DNA of 64,000 nucleotides from Bombus terrestris (lineage: Eukaryota > Arthropoda > Insecta > Hymenoptera > Apidae): NCBI RefSeq assembly GCF_910591885.1, contig NW_025963549.1:1178001-1242000 (forward strand). Direction: 5' to 3'. The notes under the pieces are model-generated. The model was not told the DNA's origin. It saw only the letters and a program-made list of their open reading frames with translations, and searched no databases. The position numbers and the translations under genes are program-made. Position 1 is the first letter of the stretch, and every line of letters starts with the position of its first letter. Below are positions 1 through 9,905 of the stretch, piece after piece.

Positions 1-1763
1 TACCTGTCATCTGATTTTCTCGTGTAAACCCATTTTACATCTAATACGTTTTTGCCTTTTACCCTTTCTACCAATTTCCAAGTTTTATTCTTATAAAGAC
101 ATTCTATTTCCTTATTCATAGCTTGTTTCCAATCTTCACTATCTTCACAACAAATCGCCTCCTCAAATGTACAAGGGATATCTACACTACAATAATTTGC
201 ATGGATTTCACTAATGTTTTCTTTTTCTGGATATCTTACTGGAGTTCTCTTGTTACGTGTAGATCTTTCAGGGATGTTTAAGCTTTCAAGACTGTTATCA
301 TTTTCATCTTCCCTACTTTCTAACTCTTCCTTATTCATGTTTACCAATAAATCATTATCCTCAATGTCATCGTTATCTTTATCGAATGAATTCTCCACAA
401 AACCGATACATTTTGTGTCTGTTTCTATGACCTCTACATGTCTCGCTATTGTTATTTTCCCACCTAATAAGACTCTGTAACCTACTTCACTATATCCAAA
501 CTAAATTCCCATATCTGCCTTCTTATCCCATTTAGAAACACTCTTTGTTCTTACAAAAACTTTACTTCCATATAGATGTAGATTTTCAACACTTGGTTTT
601 CTCCCGAAGAATATTTCAAAAGGTGTCTTTCTCTCTATAGTATTTGCCAGTATTCGATTTTTCAAGTATACCGCTGTCCAATCTATTTCCAGCCATTTTA
701 TGTACTTTCGCTTCCACTAACAAGCAACGCGCCATGTCCATTACTGTTCTATTATACTTTTCCGTTGTCCCGTTTAATTCATGTACGTAGGTTGGGCAGT
801 TATTTATTCTGATACCTTTATCCCTAGCAAATTTATAAATTCGATTATTCAAGTACTCTTTTCCATTATCACATCTCAATATTTTAAAGCTCTTGCCCGT
901 TAAATTCTCGGCTTCATTTACAAACTGTACGAAACAATCAAACACCTCATCTTTTGATTTTATACAATAACTTCTAGCTATTTTGCTATAATTATCGATA
1001 AATGAGATGAAATATTTCTCTTCATTGAATTCGGTAGTCTTGAAGGGACCGCGCACGTCCGAATGAATAATTTCCATTATCTCCATAGCCTTGGTTCGAT
1101 TATTTTTGAATGGTAAATTTTGCATTTTCCTTTCCATGCACACCCTACATTTCAAAAATTCCTTTTCAAATTCATTCGGTATACCAGTAACTAGCTGTTC
1201 TTTACCCAAAATATTTAAATATTTAAAATTTACGTGTCCTAGCATCCTATGCCATCTTTTCTTTTTACTCATATCACTACGTTCGGCGCTGTTTGCTAAG
1301 TGCTCCTTCCCTTTCAATATACTTTTCATTCTATATGTTCCCTTTTCTTTAACCGCTACCGCTGTAAGCTTATTGTCCTCATCTATTACTTTGCAATATT
1401 TCCTATTGAAATAACCGTGTTCCTATTATCTTTTAACTTGCCTAAACTAATGAAGTTTGCGGACATTTCTTTCGCGTAAAAAACATTATGCACATTTATT
1501 TCATTTTGCTTTCCAAATGTTTCAAAATAACTTATAACATTCGCTAATTTTGTTGCCTTTATTGATCTATTATCGCCTAAATATATATTTACCGCTTCTT
1601 TAAGGTCAATAGATTTATCGAAATAAATTACGTTGTTAATTATGTGATCTGTGCAACCGCTATCTAATGGCCACATTACATCATAATTACTTATCTCGTT
1701 CGCCTCGCCGCTGTGTGCTGCGTGCGCCGTTGCTATCCATGTGCTTGATCTTGAGTTACCATG
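1..1763 (-). pseudogene. pol: copia-A protease-integrase-RT remnant
   Basis: Aspartic protease motif DSG sits near 1670-1660 in the context WPLDSGCTDH. The gag-pre-integrase zinc motif follows (WHRMLGH then CRVC, near 1265-1140). The integrase core keeps D (SDVRGP, near 1060), D (RCDNGKEY) and E (LNGTTEKYN). This is the only one of the four copia copies that keeps the first catalytic aspartate. Breaks: a missing T near 1391 shifts the frame after the protease; a small deletion near 690-703 shifts the frame late in the integrase, as in copia-B; a TAG lies near 500; and a second small deletion near 540 is also shared with copia-B. From 480 down to 1 the reading frame is the linker and N-terminal part of RVT_2 reverse transcriptase. 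Non-functional. Confidence 0.9.
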
Positions 1764-1767
1764 CTCC

Positions 1768-2150
1768 TGTCACGTAAAATAAAAAGCAGGAGGCTCGAAC
1801 GAAAAGAAAAAAATTAAGGTAATAAAAAAAACAAGAGAATTTATTTCTTGTATTCTGAATTTACACTGACTGTGATTTTGTTCTGAGCTCCAGCCGTGAC
1901 TTTCCAAGACTGCAGCTCTTACAATTTGACTTTCGGTAACATCTGTTTCTTCTTTGTTTGTCATCCCTCAATATCCCCACTACCCTGTAGGCGTACGTGA
2001 CCGTTGTCACACTTCTAGGACATCCGGTGGAAGGACCGTTAGGATACAGATGACTCATTAGGCACTTCGGCGATATACATTGTCGCCAAGGCCGCCACAT
2101 CTCTGTCTCCATCATCGGTCCATCGGATTTGAAGTATGCCGGTCGTGATA
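1768..2150 (-). mobile_element. solo LTR of gypsy-B inside copia-A
   Basis: A 383-bp LTR, the same length as the two LTRs of gypsy-B at 41886-42268 and 47228-47610, in the matching orientation relative to copia. Flanks read on the minus strand are CGAG upstream and GGAG downstream, i.e. the CGAG target duplication of the full gypsy-B element in copia-C with one change. The insertion site is therefore the same as in copia-C. LTR-LTR recombination in this copy probably removed the internal region. The starting TG has become TA on one end. Confidence 0.9.
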
Positions 2151-2154
2151 CTCG

Positions 2155-2933
2155 CTCGTGCCGGTTGTTGATTGACGATGGAAATTTCCATGTCCCCTGC
2201 TCGTATTTCCTTTGTTTCCTCCTCCTCTGCTGCGACCACGTGTTGACCCAAGCCAAAAACTGATACTGTTTCCCGCTTCGACGCCATTTTGACACTCTCT
2301 CCCAAAATGTCCTACTCTTCCACATCCGAAGCATCCTTCCTTTTTTGCAGAAAAGGCGTTGGTTTGCATTTCTCCTCGATTGGACTTATTTTTCCTCTCC
2401 GCTACTTCAATTTTATTTTTTAAATACGCTACCGTTTGATTTTCGGCTTTCAGTGCATCTACTATATCCGCTATGTAGCTGTATTCTTCGGGTAACGTAT
2501 TCAGCATGTAAGTTAGTTTTTCCCTCTCACTCACTTGTGCACCCGCACATTTTAATTCGTTTATTAATTTTTCGAAATCGCTAAAGAACGATGTTGAATC
2601 ACTGTAGTTCTCAAGTTTTATCTTTTCCAATCTCCTTCTGCATACGACCTGTAGTGCCGTCGACTCTTTCAAGTACATTTCATCAAACTTTTTTACTATC
2701 TGATACGCCGTTTTTTCTTCTCTAATATATTCCAATGGTCTGTTTGTGATGGCACTATAAATTATATTTATTGCCTTCGATCCTTTTTGTCCCAGTCTTC
2801 ACTGTCTGTTTCTGTCTTCACCCCAGTTGTGACAACCTCGCATTCTGTATACTTGAGAAACATCGTTATTCTTTGCTTCCACATACCGTAAATATCCATC
2901 GAAAATAGGTATCATGATTTCCAATCTCTCCAT
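2155..2933 (-). pseudogene. gag: copia-A gag remnant
   Basis: The start is ATG at 2933-2931, where the start region (MERLEIMIPIFDG) matches the other copies. A frameshift follows within the next 50 bases, and the long open stretch is 2735-2112. It holds a copia-type UBN2 gag domain (LQVVCRRRLEKIKLENY region) and one CCHC zinc knuckle (CFGCGRVGHFGREC, near 2340-2300) that binds RNA in the capsid. The C-terminal reading frame continues into the inserted gypsy-B LTR, so the last residues are foreign. Confidence 0.85.
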
Positions 2934-3095
2934 TTAAAATGATTCCTTATCTCTTACTCAAGCGTTCCTACGTGCTCGAAGTGTATTTTTCCTCTTTGTA
3001 ACCTTTGAACGTTTCTTTCCTTACTGAAGACTCACTCGATCTAACTCGCAATATTGAAAACCATGCACTAAAATAACTGGAAAACTTTGAACCAC

Positions 3096-3107
3096 GCTCT
3101 GCTACCA
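3096..3107 (-). other. copia-A primer-binding site
   Basis: On the minus strand TGGTAGCAGAGC follows the 5' LTR directly. From general knowledge it is complementary to the 3' end (including CCA) of insect initiator methionine tRNA. Copia-B has the same site and copia-C has TGGTGGCAGAGC at 40928-40939. Confidence 0.8.
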
Positions 3108-3352
3108 TGTAAAGATATAGAATGGATTCGGAAATACAAATAATTCCCTTTATTTAGCACACAACAGTTATACATATATCTTATACTCTAAAGACCTCGA
3201 AACCCTACTCGCACGCACGCTTGTTGTCAACAGATTCTTCCAGATACTTTTAACGACTGACTCTTCTCTTTTGTCCCAACTAAGGCCTGGACGTCCTCTG
3301 ACGCTTATACACACATTCACATGTACAGTGTAAATGTATCATATTCCTAGCA
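3108..3352 (-). repeat. copia-A 5' LTR (245 bp)
   Basis: All full LTRs of this family in the window are 245 bp, beginning TGTTAGGAACATG (here TGCTAGG) and ending CTTTACA on the element strand. The AATAAA in CTAAATAAAGGGAA near the 3' end is a probable polyadenylation signal. The right flank on the plus strand is GAATTG of the CMTR1 pseudogene. Confidence 0.92.
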
Positions 3353-4480
3353 GAATTGTTATACGACTGATGCATCAACATACCACGCAAGAAGAATTGG
3401 AAACTAGGACAAAAAGGAAGAACTGTGAAAGAGATACTTATAATCATAGTAAACGACAAAAAATTCGCAGATGTTCAAGTGAATCTGACGAGGAGGATAT
3501 TGATGAAAGGGTAGTTGACAATAGAAGAATACAAGTAATAACACAAGAGTCAAACAATCTCCTCGATAACGGCAAAAGGATGATGCGAATGATGGGATAT
3601 AAGGCGGTTACGGCCTCGGAAATAGTGAACAAGGTCGTTTAGAGCCAGTTCAGGCACCTAGACAGCATGGTTGCAGAGGCTTTGGACATCATGTTCCTGG
3701 ACATGAAGATTCAGGTCTTAAATGGCATCCTGCAGAGGAAGTTATAAAGTGTGTAAAAGATATGAAATGGTGATATGAAAAGTTGACCACAGATGATGAA
3801 ATTGATTTCTGTTGTGAAGATATAGTGAAAACTGTTATCAATGCGAAAACTTTTTTTAACACTTTTTTAAAATCGTGCTACTGTTAAAATGGCGAATACA
3901 GATAGAGCATGTAACTTTATGTTTACTAACCCAAAAGGTTTGAGGGAGAATGGGCTGCTATACTTTGCAGATGTATGTGCTGGAGCAGGAGGTTTTAGTG
4001 AACATGTTCTGTGGCGAAAGAAATGACGTGCTAAAGGATTTGCTCTTACTTTAGAAAATGAACATGATTTCAAATTAGAAGACTTTTATGGGGGTCCTTG
4101 TGAAACATTTCATCCATACTACGGACCAAAGGAAAGTGGTGATGTCTTTGACCCAGATAATGAAGAGGAATTTACAAATCTTATAATGCAGCATACCCAT
4201 GGCAAAGGAGTACATTTTGTGATGTCTGATTGAGGATTCTCAGTAGAACGACAAGAAAATGTACAAGAAATTCTTTCAAAACAACTGTATCTTTGTCGAT
4301 GTTTAATAGCATTGATGGTTGAAAGAGAGGGTGGTGATTTTGTGACAAAATTATTCAACCTTTTTACACCCTTTAGTGCTGGTTTAGTTTATTTAATGTA
4401 TCGCTGCTTTGAAGAAGTTTGTATTTTTACACCAAACTCTTCTAGACCAGGAAATTCAGGACGTTACTTAATATGTAAGA
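3353..4480 (+). pseudogene. CMTR1: CMTR1 pseudogene fragment, copy 1
   Basis: Fragment of cap-specific mRNA (nucleoside-2'-O-)methyltransferase 1, the nuclear enzyme that methylates the first transcribed nucleotide of capped mRNA. From 5' to 3' it has a basic nuclear-localisation-like stretch (TKRKNCERD...KRQKIRR), an acidic stretch, a G-patch region (MMRMMGYK) and the FtsJ/RrmJ methyltransferase core (FADVCAGAGGFSEHVLWRKK, then HFVMSD-stop-GFSV, FTPFSAGLVYLMYRCFE). TGA codons at 4024-4026 and 4231-4233 replace expected Trp and Gly, and both are shared with copy 2 (38175-40682). This copy also lost about 90 bases near 3850-3885 and is cut at 4480, where satellite DNA begins abruptly. Its 5' end is the copia-A LTR. 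Family assignment rests on remembered CMTR1 features. Confidence 0.88.
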
Positions 4481-4910
4481 ATCGAATTGTCGGTATATCT
4501 GCAATGCAAACGGCGATACGGTGATTTGAATGATTAATCATGAATATGTAAAGCAGCAATTTCGCTAGGTTTGACAGAGATCGGAGTTGACATGGTACAA
4601 ACCACCAGATGTGCGGTGCACATGACATCGGATGTGTAATGCAACGGGCATCGCTTTGTCGCCATATGTGCAATAGAAACGGAGATACATTCATTTGAAT
4701 ATGTTAACCTTAATTTGTAAAACTGCAATTACGCTTGATATGTCGAGGACCAGAGATGATATAATAGCACGGGCCAGCCGATGTGAGCTGTATTTGGCAG
4801 GCAATGAGGAGTATATCTCGCATCTAATTGACGGCAAATCTCCAAGCGCAGCGGTGATACGTTTTATTTAATATTCAATAATGGGCCTGTTACGATACCG
4901 ATAGTATTAG
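4481..4910 (-). repeat. 170-bp satellite, block 1
   Basis: About 2.5 monomers of the ~168-170-bp satellite. Landmarks per monomer are TTTGGCAGCAAATGTGGAGTA, then GAATTGTCGACATATCTGCAA, then GGAGATACGTTGATTTGAAT, then AAACTGCAATTACGCTGG. It joins the CMTR1 fragment at 4480/4481 without a visible repeat. The 3' edge grades into sequence before the F-box block near 4910. Confidence 0.85.
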
Positions 4911-4946
4911 CGTGACTGAAACACATTGCCGTCTCAGTAAAACCAT

Positions 4947-4952
4947 TTTATT
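4947..4952 (-). promoter_or_regulatory. Polyadenylation signal of F-box copy 1
   Basis: AATAAA on the minus strand, about 90 bp past the stop codon of the F-box frame. The same hexamer is kept in all four copies. It is positioned as expected for a compact transcription unit. Confidence 0.55.
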
Positions 4953-5040
4953 TCAAGCTTCACGCTACAGTTCTGAATCCGGACAAGACCGTTTCAAGTT
5001 CTCGCAAGAGCAAGCAGTCAAATTAAGGTACTTACACGAG

Positions 5041-5478
5041 TTAGAGTCTAATACATTTTATTGGTCCAACATCGATGGGGCGATCTCGCATCGAAATTTT
5101 CGGAGGACCGCGTAACCTTCCAACGACGACCGCCGTACGAGCAGCGGATAAACTTATTTCGTGCCTTAGGTTGCCCTCACCACGTCCTCTACTTCTTGAT
5201 TCTTGGTTGGTAGCTTTAGCGGCTGCAGGTCCGAGAAATTGCATCTTGACCCGCTTTCTCGTATGTCGCATGTGATGTCTCACTTTCCGCCGTAGACACT
5301 TGTCGGATCTACATACGTTGAACCACTTGCGCGAGACAAGCGCGGCGCTCTGCAGGGACGAGGGATCCAATTTTCGAAGTATCAAGTGCGAAACCTCCAG
5401 TGGTAGTTCGGAAATGATATCTACCTTACTTGGCACGAACAAACCAACGACGCGTAGTAGAGATATAAAAAACTCCAT
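5041..5478 (-). CDS. F-box protein, copy 1 (145 aa)
   Basis: Intronless frame with a canonical F-box of about 50 residues at positions ~21-70: LPLEVSHLILRKLDPSSL, then a hydrophobic stretch, then VSRKWFNV and a Cys/Leu/Arg-rich end. F-box domains bind Skp1 and bring substrates to SCF ubiquitin ligases. A strongly basic tail follows (RRKVRHHMRHTRKRVKM), with no leucine-rich, WD40 or other substrate-binding repeats, so the target is unknown. The N-terminus (MEFFISLLRVVGLFV) is hydrophobic but short. The start is the first ATG after a TATA/initiator pair (5531-5538, +1 at 5507). This and copy 4 are the longest copies. It may be a real small gene, or an open frame carried in an LTR; expression is not shown by sequence. 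Confidence 0.65.
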   Translation of the reverse strand: MEFFISLLRVVGLFVPSKVDIISELPLEVSHLILRKLDPSSLQSAALVSRKWFNVCRSDKCLRRKVRHHMRHTRKRVKMQFLGPAAAKATNQESRSRGRGEGNLRHEISLSAARTAVVVGRLRGPPKISMRDRPIDVGPIKCIRL

Positions 5479-5503
5479 GTTGCTTCTACTGTTTCGCGAG
5501 CAC

Positions 5504-5538
5504 GACTGACGTTCTGGCTAAGAGTGGAGGCTTATATA
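5504..5538 (-). promoter_or_regulatory. TATA box and arthropod initiator of F-box copy 1
   Basis: On the minus strand TATATAAG (5538-5531) lies 31 bp before the A of TCAGTC (5509-5504, A at 5507). This is the standard spacing for arthropod TATA plus Inr (TCAGT) promoters. Transcription from 5507 would give a 29-nt leader before the ATG at 5478. The other three copies keep both motifs. Confidence 0.65.
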
Positions 5539-5687
5539 AGTGCTGTTCGTCACGGTGCACTGCGAGTTCCGGTTCCGGGTGAGAGTCCTGGTCAGGCAGA
5601 ATCGATGGTATGTGCATGTATTTTCACTTACATCGGGTTCACATTATGATTAGAGTTAGAGGCGCGAAACGAATCTGCATTTGGTTT

Positions 5688-6691
5688 AGACGTTGAAGTT
5701 ATGCAATAGAGCAGATATTTACTAGTGTAAATTTGTTTGTTATATAATTTGACAAGTAGTCGTGGTAATTAGGTACTCGAGAAGCTAATGACAATGATCC
5801 TGGGTTCAATAACAAAGCCGCGGTCTACGGGATAACAGAATTCGTTTTCACCCTGATTCCAAGTTGTACCATACTTCCTTATATACGTTATAGGTAGGAC
5901 TGAACAAACGCTTTGTCGAAACATAGAATATCCACCGAGGGTTAAGGCTCTTTGTAACTGGCTAATGTGACCTCACGAGAGAATGATTTTCCGGCACGAT
6001 GATGCTGCAGAGGAAAACAATGATGGGTGTGTCTAAGGGCACCGGAACATCGGATTCGTGGAGAAAAGACTTCGCTCGGAAAGAGATTGATAGTGACGTT
6101 ACTGTTAATTGGACAATTTCCATGTTGATAGTTAGAGAAGGATGCTAGTAGCCCTTGAGGGAACGTTGCTAGAGGGAAGCGTCGTCCGTGGAAAAGTAGA
6201 TTTCACCTATCATCCCGTAGTTGGAACGAAGACTGTTTGCCTGTTTAGGACTGTTAAGGACTTTAATTAACTAAATCTTAAGGTTTATAATGGGTCCTCA
6301 GGCTAGCTAAACATATACTGTTGAGATGCGTTGACATCTGGCAATCATCTTATCCGGATAGAGTCTGCGTGTGGCGAGACACGGGAGAGAAACCGTTGGA
6401 ATGTTTACTGTCACGTGCCGCTACGATTATTTCATTTAAGGATAGCTATAGAATTACTCCATGCCTTTATTAGACAAAACGTTCATCCCTTGACCGCGGC
6501 TACGTTCGGTGACTGGTTGTCGCCTCGAGGCCAATTGCAGTATCACAAGTTTCGAACAATTACAATCGGACTGGATGGCTACAATTGTTGAATTACAGCT
6601 ATGGTAGAATATAGATTACAATGTTACGGGATTTTCCCAAAATTCCAAACGGAAGGTTCCCGTGTTCTTTCATCTTCGATTTATATTTATG
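5688..6691 (-). mobile_element. LTR-like block, unit 1 (gypsy-C type)
   Basis: About 1 kb homologous along its length to the 938-bp solo LTR at 47795-48732: shared stretches include GGGTGTGTCTAAGG, CGTTCATCCCTTGACCGCGGCTACGTTCGG, TGGTTGTCGCCTCGAG and the end GTGTTCTTTCATCTCCGA. In units 3 and 4 the same block lies downstream of a gypsy integrase frame on the same strand, as a 3' LTR would. Edges are approximate because clear TG/CA ends are not present in this copy. The small plus-strand open frame in it is not thought to be a gene. Confidence 0.7.
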
Positions 6692-6882
6692 CTTGATCTG
6701 TCTGGGACCAGTCTGGATATAGCGCAAACTGGCTGGTAAACGATGTATTTGGCAAGAAATGTGGAGTACCAGGCACATCGAATTGTCGACATATCAGCAA
6801 CAGCAACGGAGATACGTGGAGTTGAATATTTGAGTCTGAATCTGCAAAAAAAACAATTACACTGCATATAACAGAGACCAGA
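6692..6882 (-). repeat. 170-bp satellite, block 2
   Basis: One monomer between the LTR-like block and the 1-kb solo LTR, ending in the GTCGA (6883-6887) that is repeated after that LTR at 7895-7899. Confidence 0.8.
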
Positions 6883-6887
6883 GTCGA

Positions 6888-7894
6888 TGTTCTGCCGCGC
6901 AACACATCAGCACTCAATCCCGCGCGGCTTGACAGCCAACGGTCCACGTGCCATCCTTCGAATCCTCCGTAGGCCCAAGGACCCACCATAAAGATGAAAT
7001 CCTAACTGCATTGTTCGCACATATGGTCTAAGTCAATCTGTTTGTTTCGAAAAGACTTTCTAATTCTGGAAGTGTTGTCGGTCGGTTTTTAGAAAGGTCC
7101 TTGGGTATATTACGCGCTCTTAAGAATTACGGAGAAAGCGGGTAGTGGCCAAACGAAAAAAGCGGACATCTACCTAACGGAAAATCTGAGTTTTCCCATA
7201 GACAATGTCGCCTAGGACCCACGTTGGTAGGAGGCTTCTTCTTCCTCTCTTCCTTGCTAACATTAGTCATAACCAATCGGCATCGCGGATCATTGCCCTC
7301 ACTTTCCTAACTAACAATGTAAGCAACGAATCCGCGTTCTTCGTTCAAAGGGCACACCCACACCGAGCTTCGTACTCACATCAGAATAAACTTTAGAGTT
7401 ACATCATCTCTCACGGAGACTAGAGTTCCTGCAATCCCTATAACTCTCACCGTTCCGATATCTCTCAGAGTTCCATCGTCTCTCACGGTGACTAAAGTTC
7501 CTGCAATCCCTACAACTCTCACCGTTTCTATATCTCTAAGAGCCTCCTATTTCTCTCACAGTATCCAGAAGTCCGACAGCTCCTACAGCTCTCTCGGACC
7601 TACAGCTCCTATAGCTCACATTCTCATCTAAGAATAATCCTTCTCTTCGTTATCTGTATCTTAAGCAACGGCGTTCTTACTCAGTGTGATTGTATAAATC
7701 GTTGGAAATACATATATTTTTTATAACTTTGTGACTCCCAGTGTTATACCACAACGACTACACCTATTATCCTAAGCGAAATACGGGGATCGAACTATTC
7801 GTGGTGTCGATTATTCCAATCTTAACGGGAATTTTCGACTCCCATTGACGCGTATTCAAACGACCGCGTCTCCCCGCGATAGCTCGAAAATACA
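6888..7894 (+). mobile_element. Solo LTR-D, unit 1 (1007 bp)
   Basis: Begins TGTTCTGCCGCGC and ends AAAATACA, flanked by GTCGA at 6883-6887 and 7895-7899 in the middle of a satellite monomer (GACCAGAGTCGACATAGC). TG/CA ends and a 5-bp target duplication fit a solo LTR of a gypsy-type element. It contains AATAAA near 7384 and a ~72-bp minisatellite in two copies (about 7395-7545, with CTCTCACGG, GTTCCTGCAATCCC). A short plus-strand frame (7205-7396) is conserved only because the copies are recent. No coding capacity is claimed. Confidence 0.8.
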
Positions 7895-7899
7895 GTCGA

Positions 7900-9905
7900 C
7901 ATAGCGCAAACCGGATAAGTACTGTATTTGGCTGTAATTGTGGAGTATAGCGCGCGTCGCATTTGCGACATGTATCCAATAGCAGCGCTGATACGTTGGT
8001 TTGAACATTTAGGCATGAATATGCAAAGCAGAAATTACGCTGAATCTGTCAGTGACCAGAGAAGACATGAGACAGAAGAGAAGATAGAATCGGAAAATGT
8101 GCTCTGTGCTCACCAGAAAATCAGGAGCATAACGCTCACCGAATTGTCGTCATATCTGCCGTAGAAACGAAGATACGTTGCTTTCGATATTCAAGCATGA
8201 CTATGCTAAACTGCATTTATGGTGTATTTGACAGGGACAAGGGTGAACAAAACGCTAACCTACTGATGTGCGCTGTATATGACATCAGATGTCAAATATA
8301 ACGCGCACCGAATTGTCTGTAAGTGTGCCATAGAAACGGAGATTCGTTGATTCGAATATTTAATACTGAATATGTAAAACTGCAAATACGCAGGGTTCGG
8401 CTGGGTCCCGATTTTACATGCATCAAACGGGATAACGTGCACTGTGTTTGGCAGAAAATTTGGAGTATAACGAGCCTCTAATTGTAGCCATATGTGAAGT
8501 AGAATCGGAGATACGTCGGTTTGAATACTTAATCCTGAACATACGAAACTGCAACTACGCTGGATCTGGCTGGGTCCAGATTTTACATAGCGTAAACCGT
8601 ATGATGTGCACTGTACTTGGCATCAGATGTGGAATATAACGCGCATCGTATGGCCAATGTTTCTGCAAAACAAGCGGAGATACCTTCATTCGAATATGTA
8701 AGCATTAATATCCAAAACTGCAATCACGCTGGATTTCGCCGTTTCCAGTCTTGACAGTGTGCAAACGGGCTGATGTGTGCTGTATTTGGCAGCAAATATG
8801 CAGTGTTACGCACATCCTGTTGTTGACGTCCCTGCAATGGATACGGAGATAGTTTCACTTGAATAACTAGGCTTGAATATGCAAAACTACAAATACGCTG
8901 GATTTGACTCGTTCCGGATTTAACACGGCTTAAACCAGATGAAGCGCTCTGCGTATGGCAGTCAATGTGGAATATAGCGCGCATCGACATATGTGCTATG
9001 GAATCGGAGTCACGTTGATTTGAATATTTAAGCCTGAACATACAAAATTGCATTTGGGCTGGATTTTGCAGGGACCAGAGTTTACGCAGCGCAAGCGAGC
9101 TGATGGGCAATGTAACTGCAGCAAATGCGGAGTACAAGGCGTATGGAATTGTCGACATATGTGCAAAAGAATCGGCGAAGCTTGGAATGCAATATTTAAG
9201 CATTAACAACAAAAACTACAATTACGCTGGATTTTACAGGGTCCAGAGTTGACATAGCACAGACCGGCTGATTTGGTATCATATGTGGAGTATTCTGCGC
9301 ATCGAATAGGCGACATAGAAACCGAGATACGTTCATTTGAATATGTAATATTTGAATATTTCGCCTGAAAATGCATAATTGCAAATACGCTGAGTTTGGC
9401 TGCGCCCACACGTTACATAACTCAAACTATATAATATGCATTGTGTTTGGCGGCAAAAGTGGCGTACATCGCGCATCGAATTGTCGGCATATCTGCAATG
9501 CAAACGGCGATACGGTGATTTGAATAATTAATCATGAATATGTAAAGCAGCAATTTCGCTAGGTTTGACAGAGGGCAGAGTTGACATGGTATAAACAAGC
9601 AGATGTGCGGTGCACATGACATCGGATGTGTAATGTAACGGGCATCGCTTTGTCGCCATATGTGCAATAGAAACGGAGATACATTCATTTGAATATGTTA
9701 ACCTTAATTTGTAAAACTGCAATTACGCTTGATATGTCGAGGACCAGAGATGATATAATAGCACGAGCCAGCTGATGTGAGCTGTATTTGGCAGGCAATG
9801 AGGAGTATATCTCGCATCTAATTGACGGCAAATCTTCAATCGCAGCGGTGATACGATTTATTTAATATTCAATAATGGGCCTGTTACGATACCGATAGTA
9901 TTAGC
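7900..9905 (-). repeat. 170-bp satellite, block 3
   Basis: About 12 divergent tandem monomers. Successive TACGCTGG landmarks at 8387, 8556, 8724, 8894, ~9055 and 9223 give a period of 161-170 bp. Open frames on the minus strand simply read through monomers and repeat similar ~56-residue peptides; they are not genes. Confidence 0.9.

Larger units (their letters stand above)
1..3352 (-). mobile_element. copia-A, Ty1/copia retrotransposon, 3' part cut by window edge
   Basis: Minus-strand copia element with the order 5' LTR (3108-3352), tRNA primer site, gag (from 2933), protease, integrase and the start of reverse transcriptase, running off the window at base 1. It has the same 4.65-kb family structure as copia-B, -C and -D. 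A solo gypsy-B LTR (1768-2150) interrupts it between gag and protease. The right flank is a CMTR1 pseudogene, the same flank that copia-C has on its left, so A and C share an ancestral locus in opposite orientation. Internal stops and frameshifts make it inactive. Confidence 0.93.

Noticed and set aside
5075..5509. 66- and 69-aa plus-strand frames opposite the F-box gene
   Set aside because: Antisense shadows of the F-box frame, which has the domain and promoter.
5790..5815. CCTGGGTTCAATAAC resembling a Pol III B box in the LTR-like block
   Set aside because: Poor match and no A box upstream.
6331..6591. 86-87-aa plus-strand frame conserved in four copies (also 11324, 16039, 57666)
   Set aside because: It lies inside the LTR-like block on the strand opposite the element; conservation is explained by recent duplication.
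7205..7396. 63-aa frame conserved in LTR-D copies
   Set aside because: Inside a solo LTR, no known motif, frame not kept in the diverged relative at 32937-33310.
8724..9212. 162-aa open frame and many 60-110-aa frames in satellite blocks
   Set aside because: They repeat the same ~56-residue peptide because the monomer is near 168 bp and lacks stops in one frame; no start context or domain.
7900..9905. CENP-B-box-like motif in the satellite
   Set aside because: I could not find the TTCG....A..CGGG core in monomers by eye.
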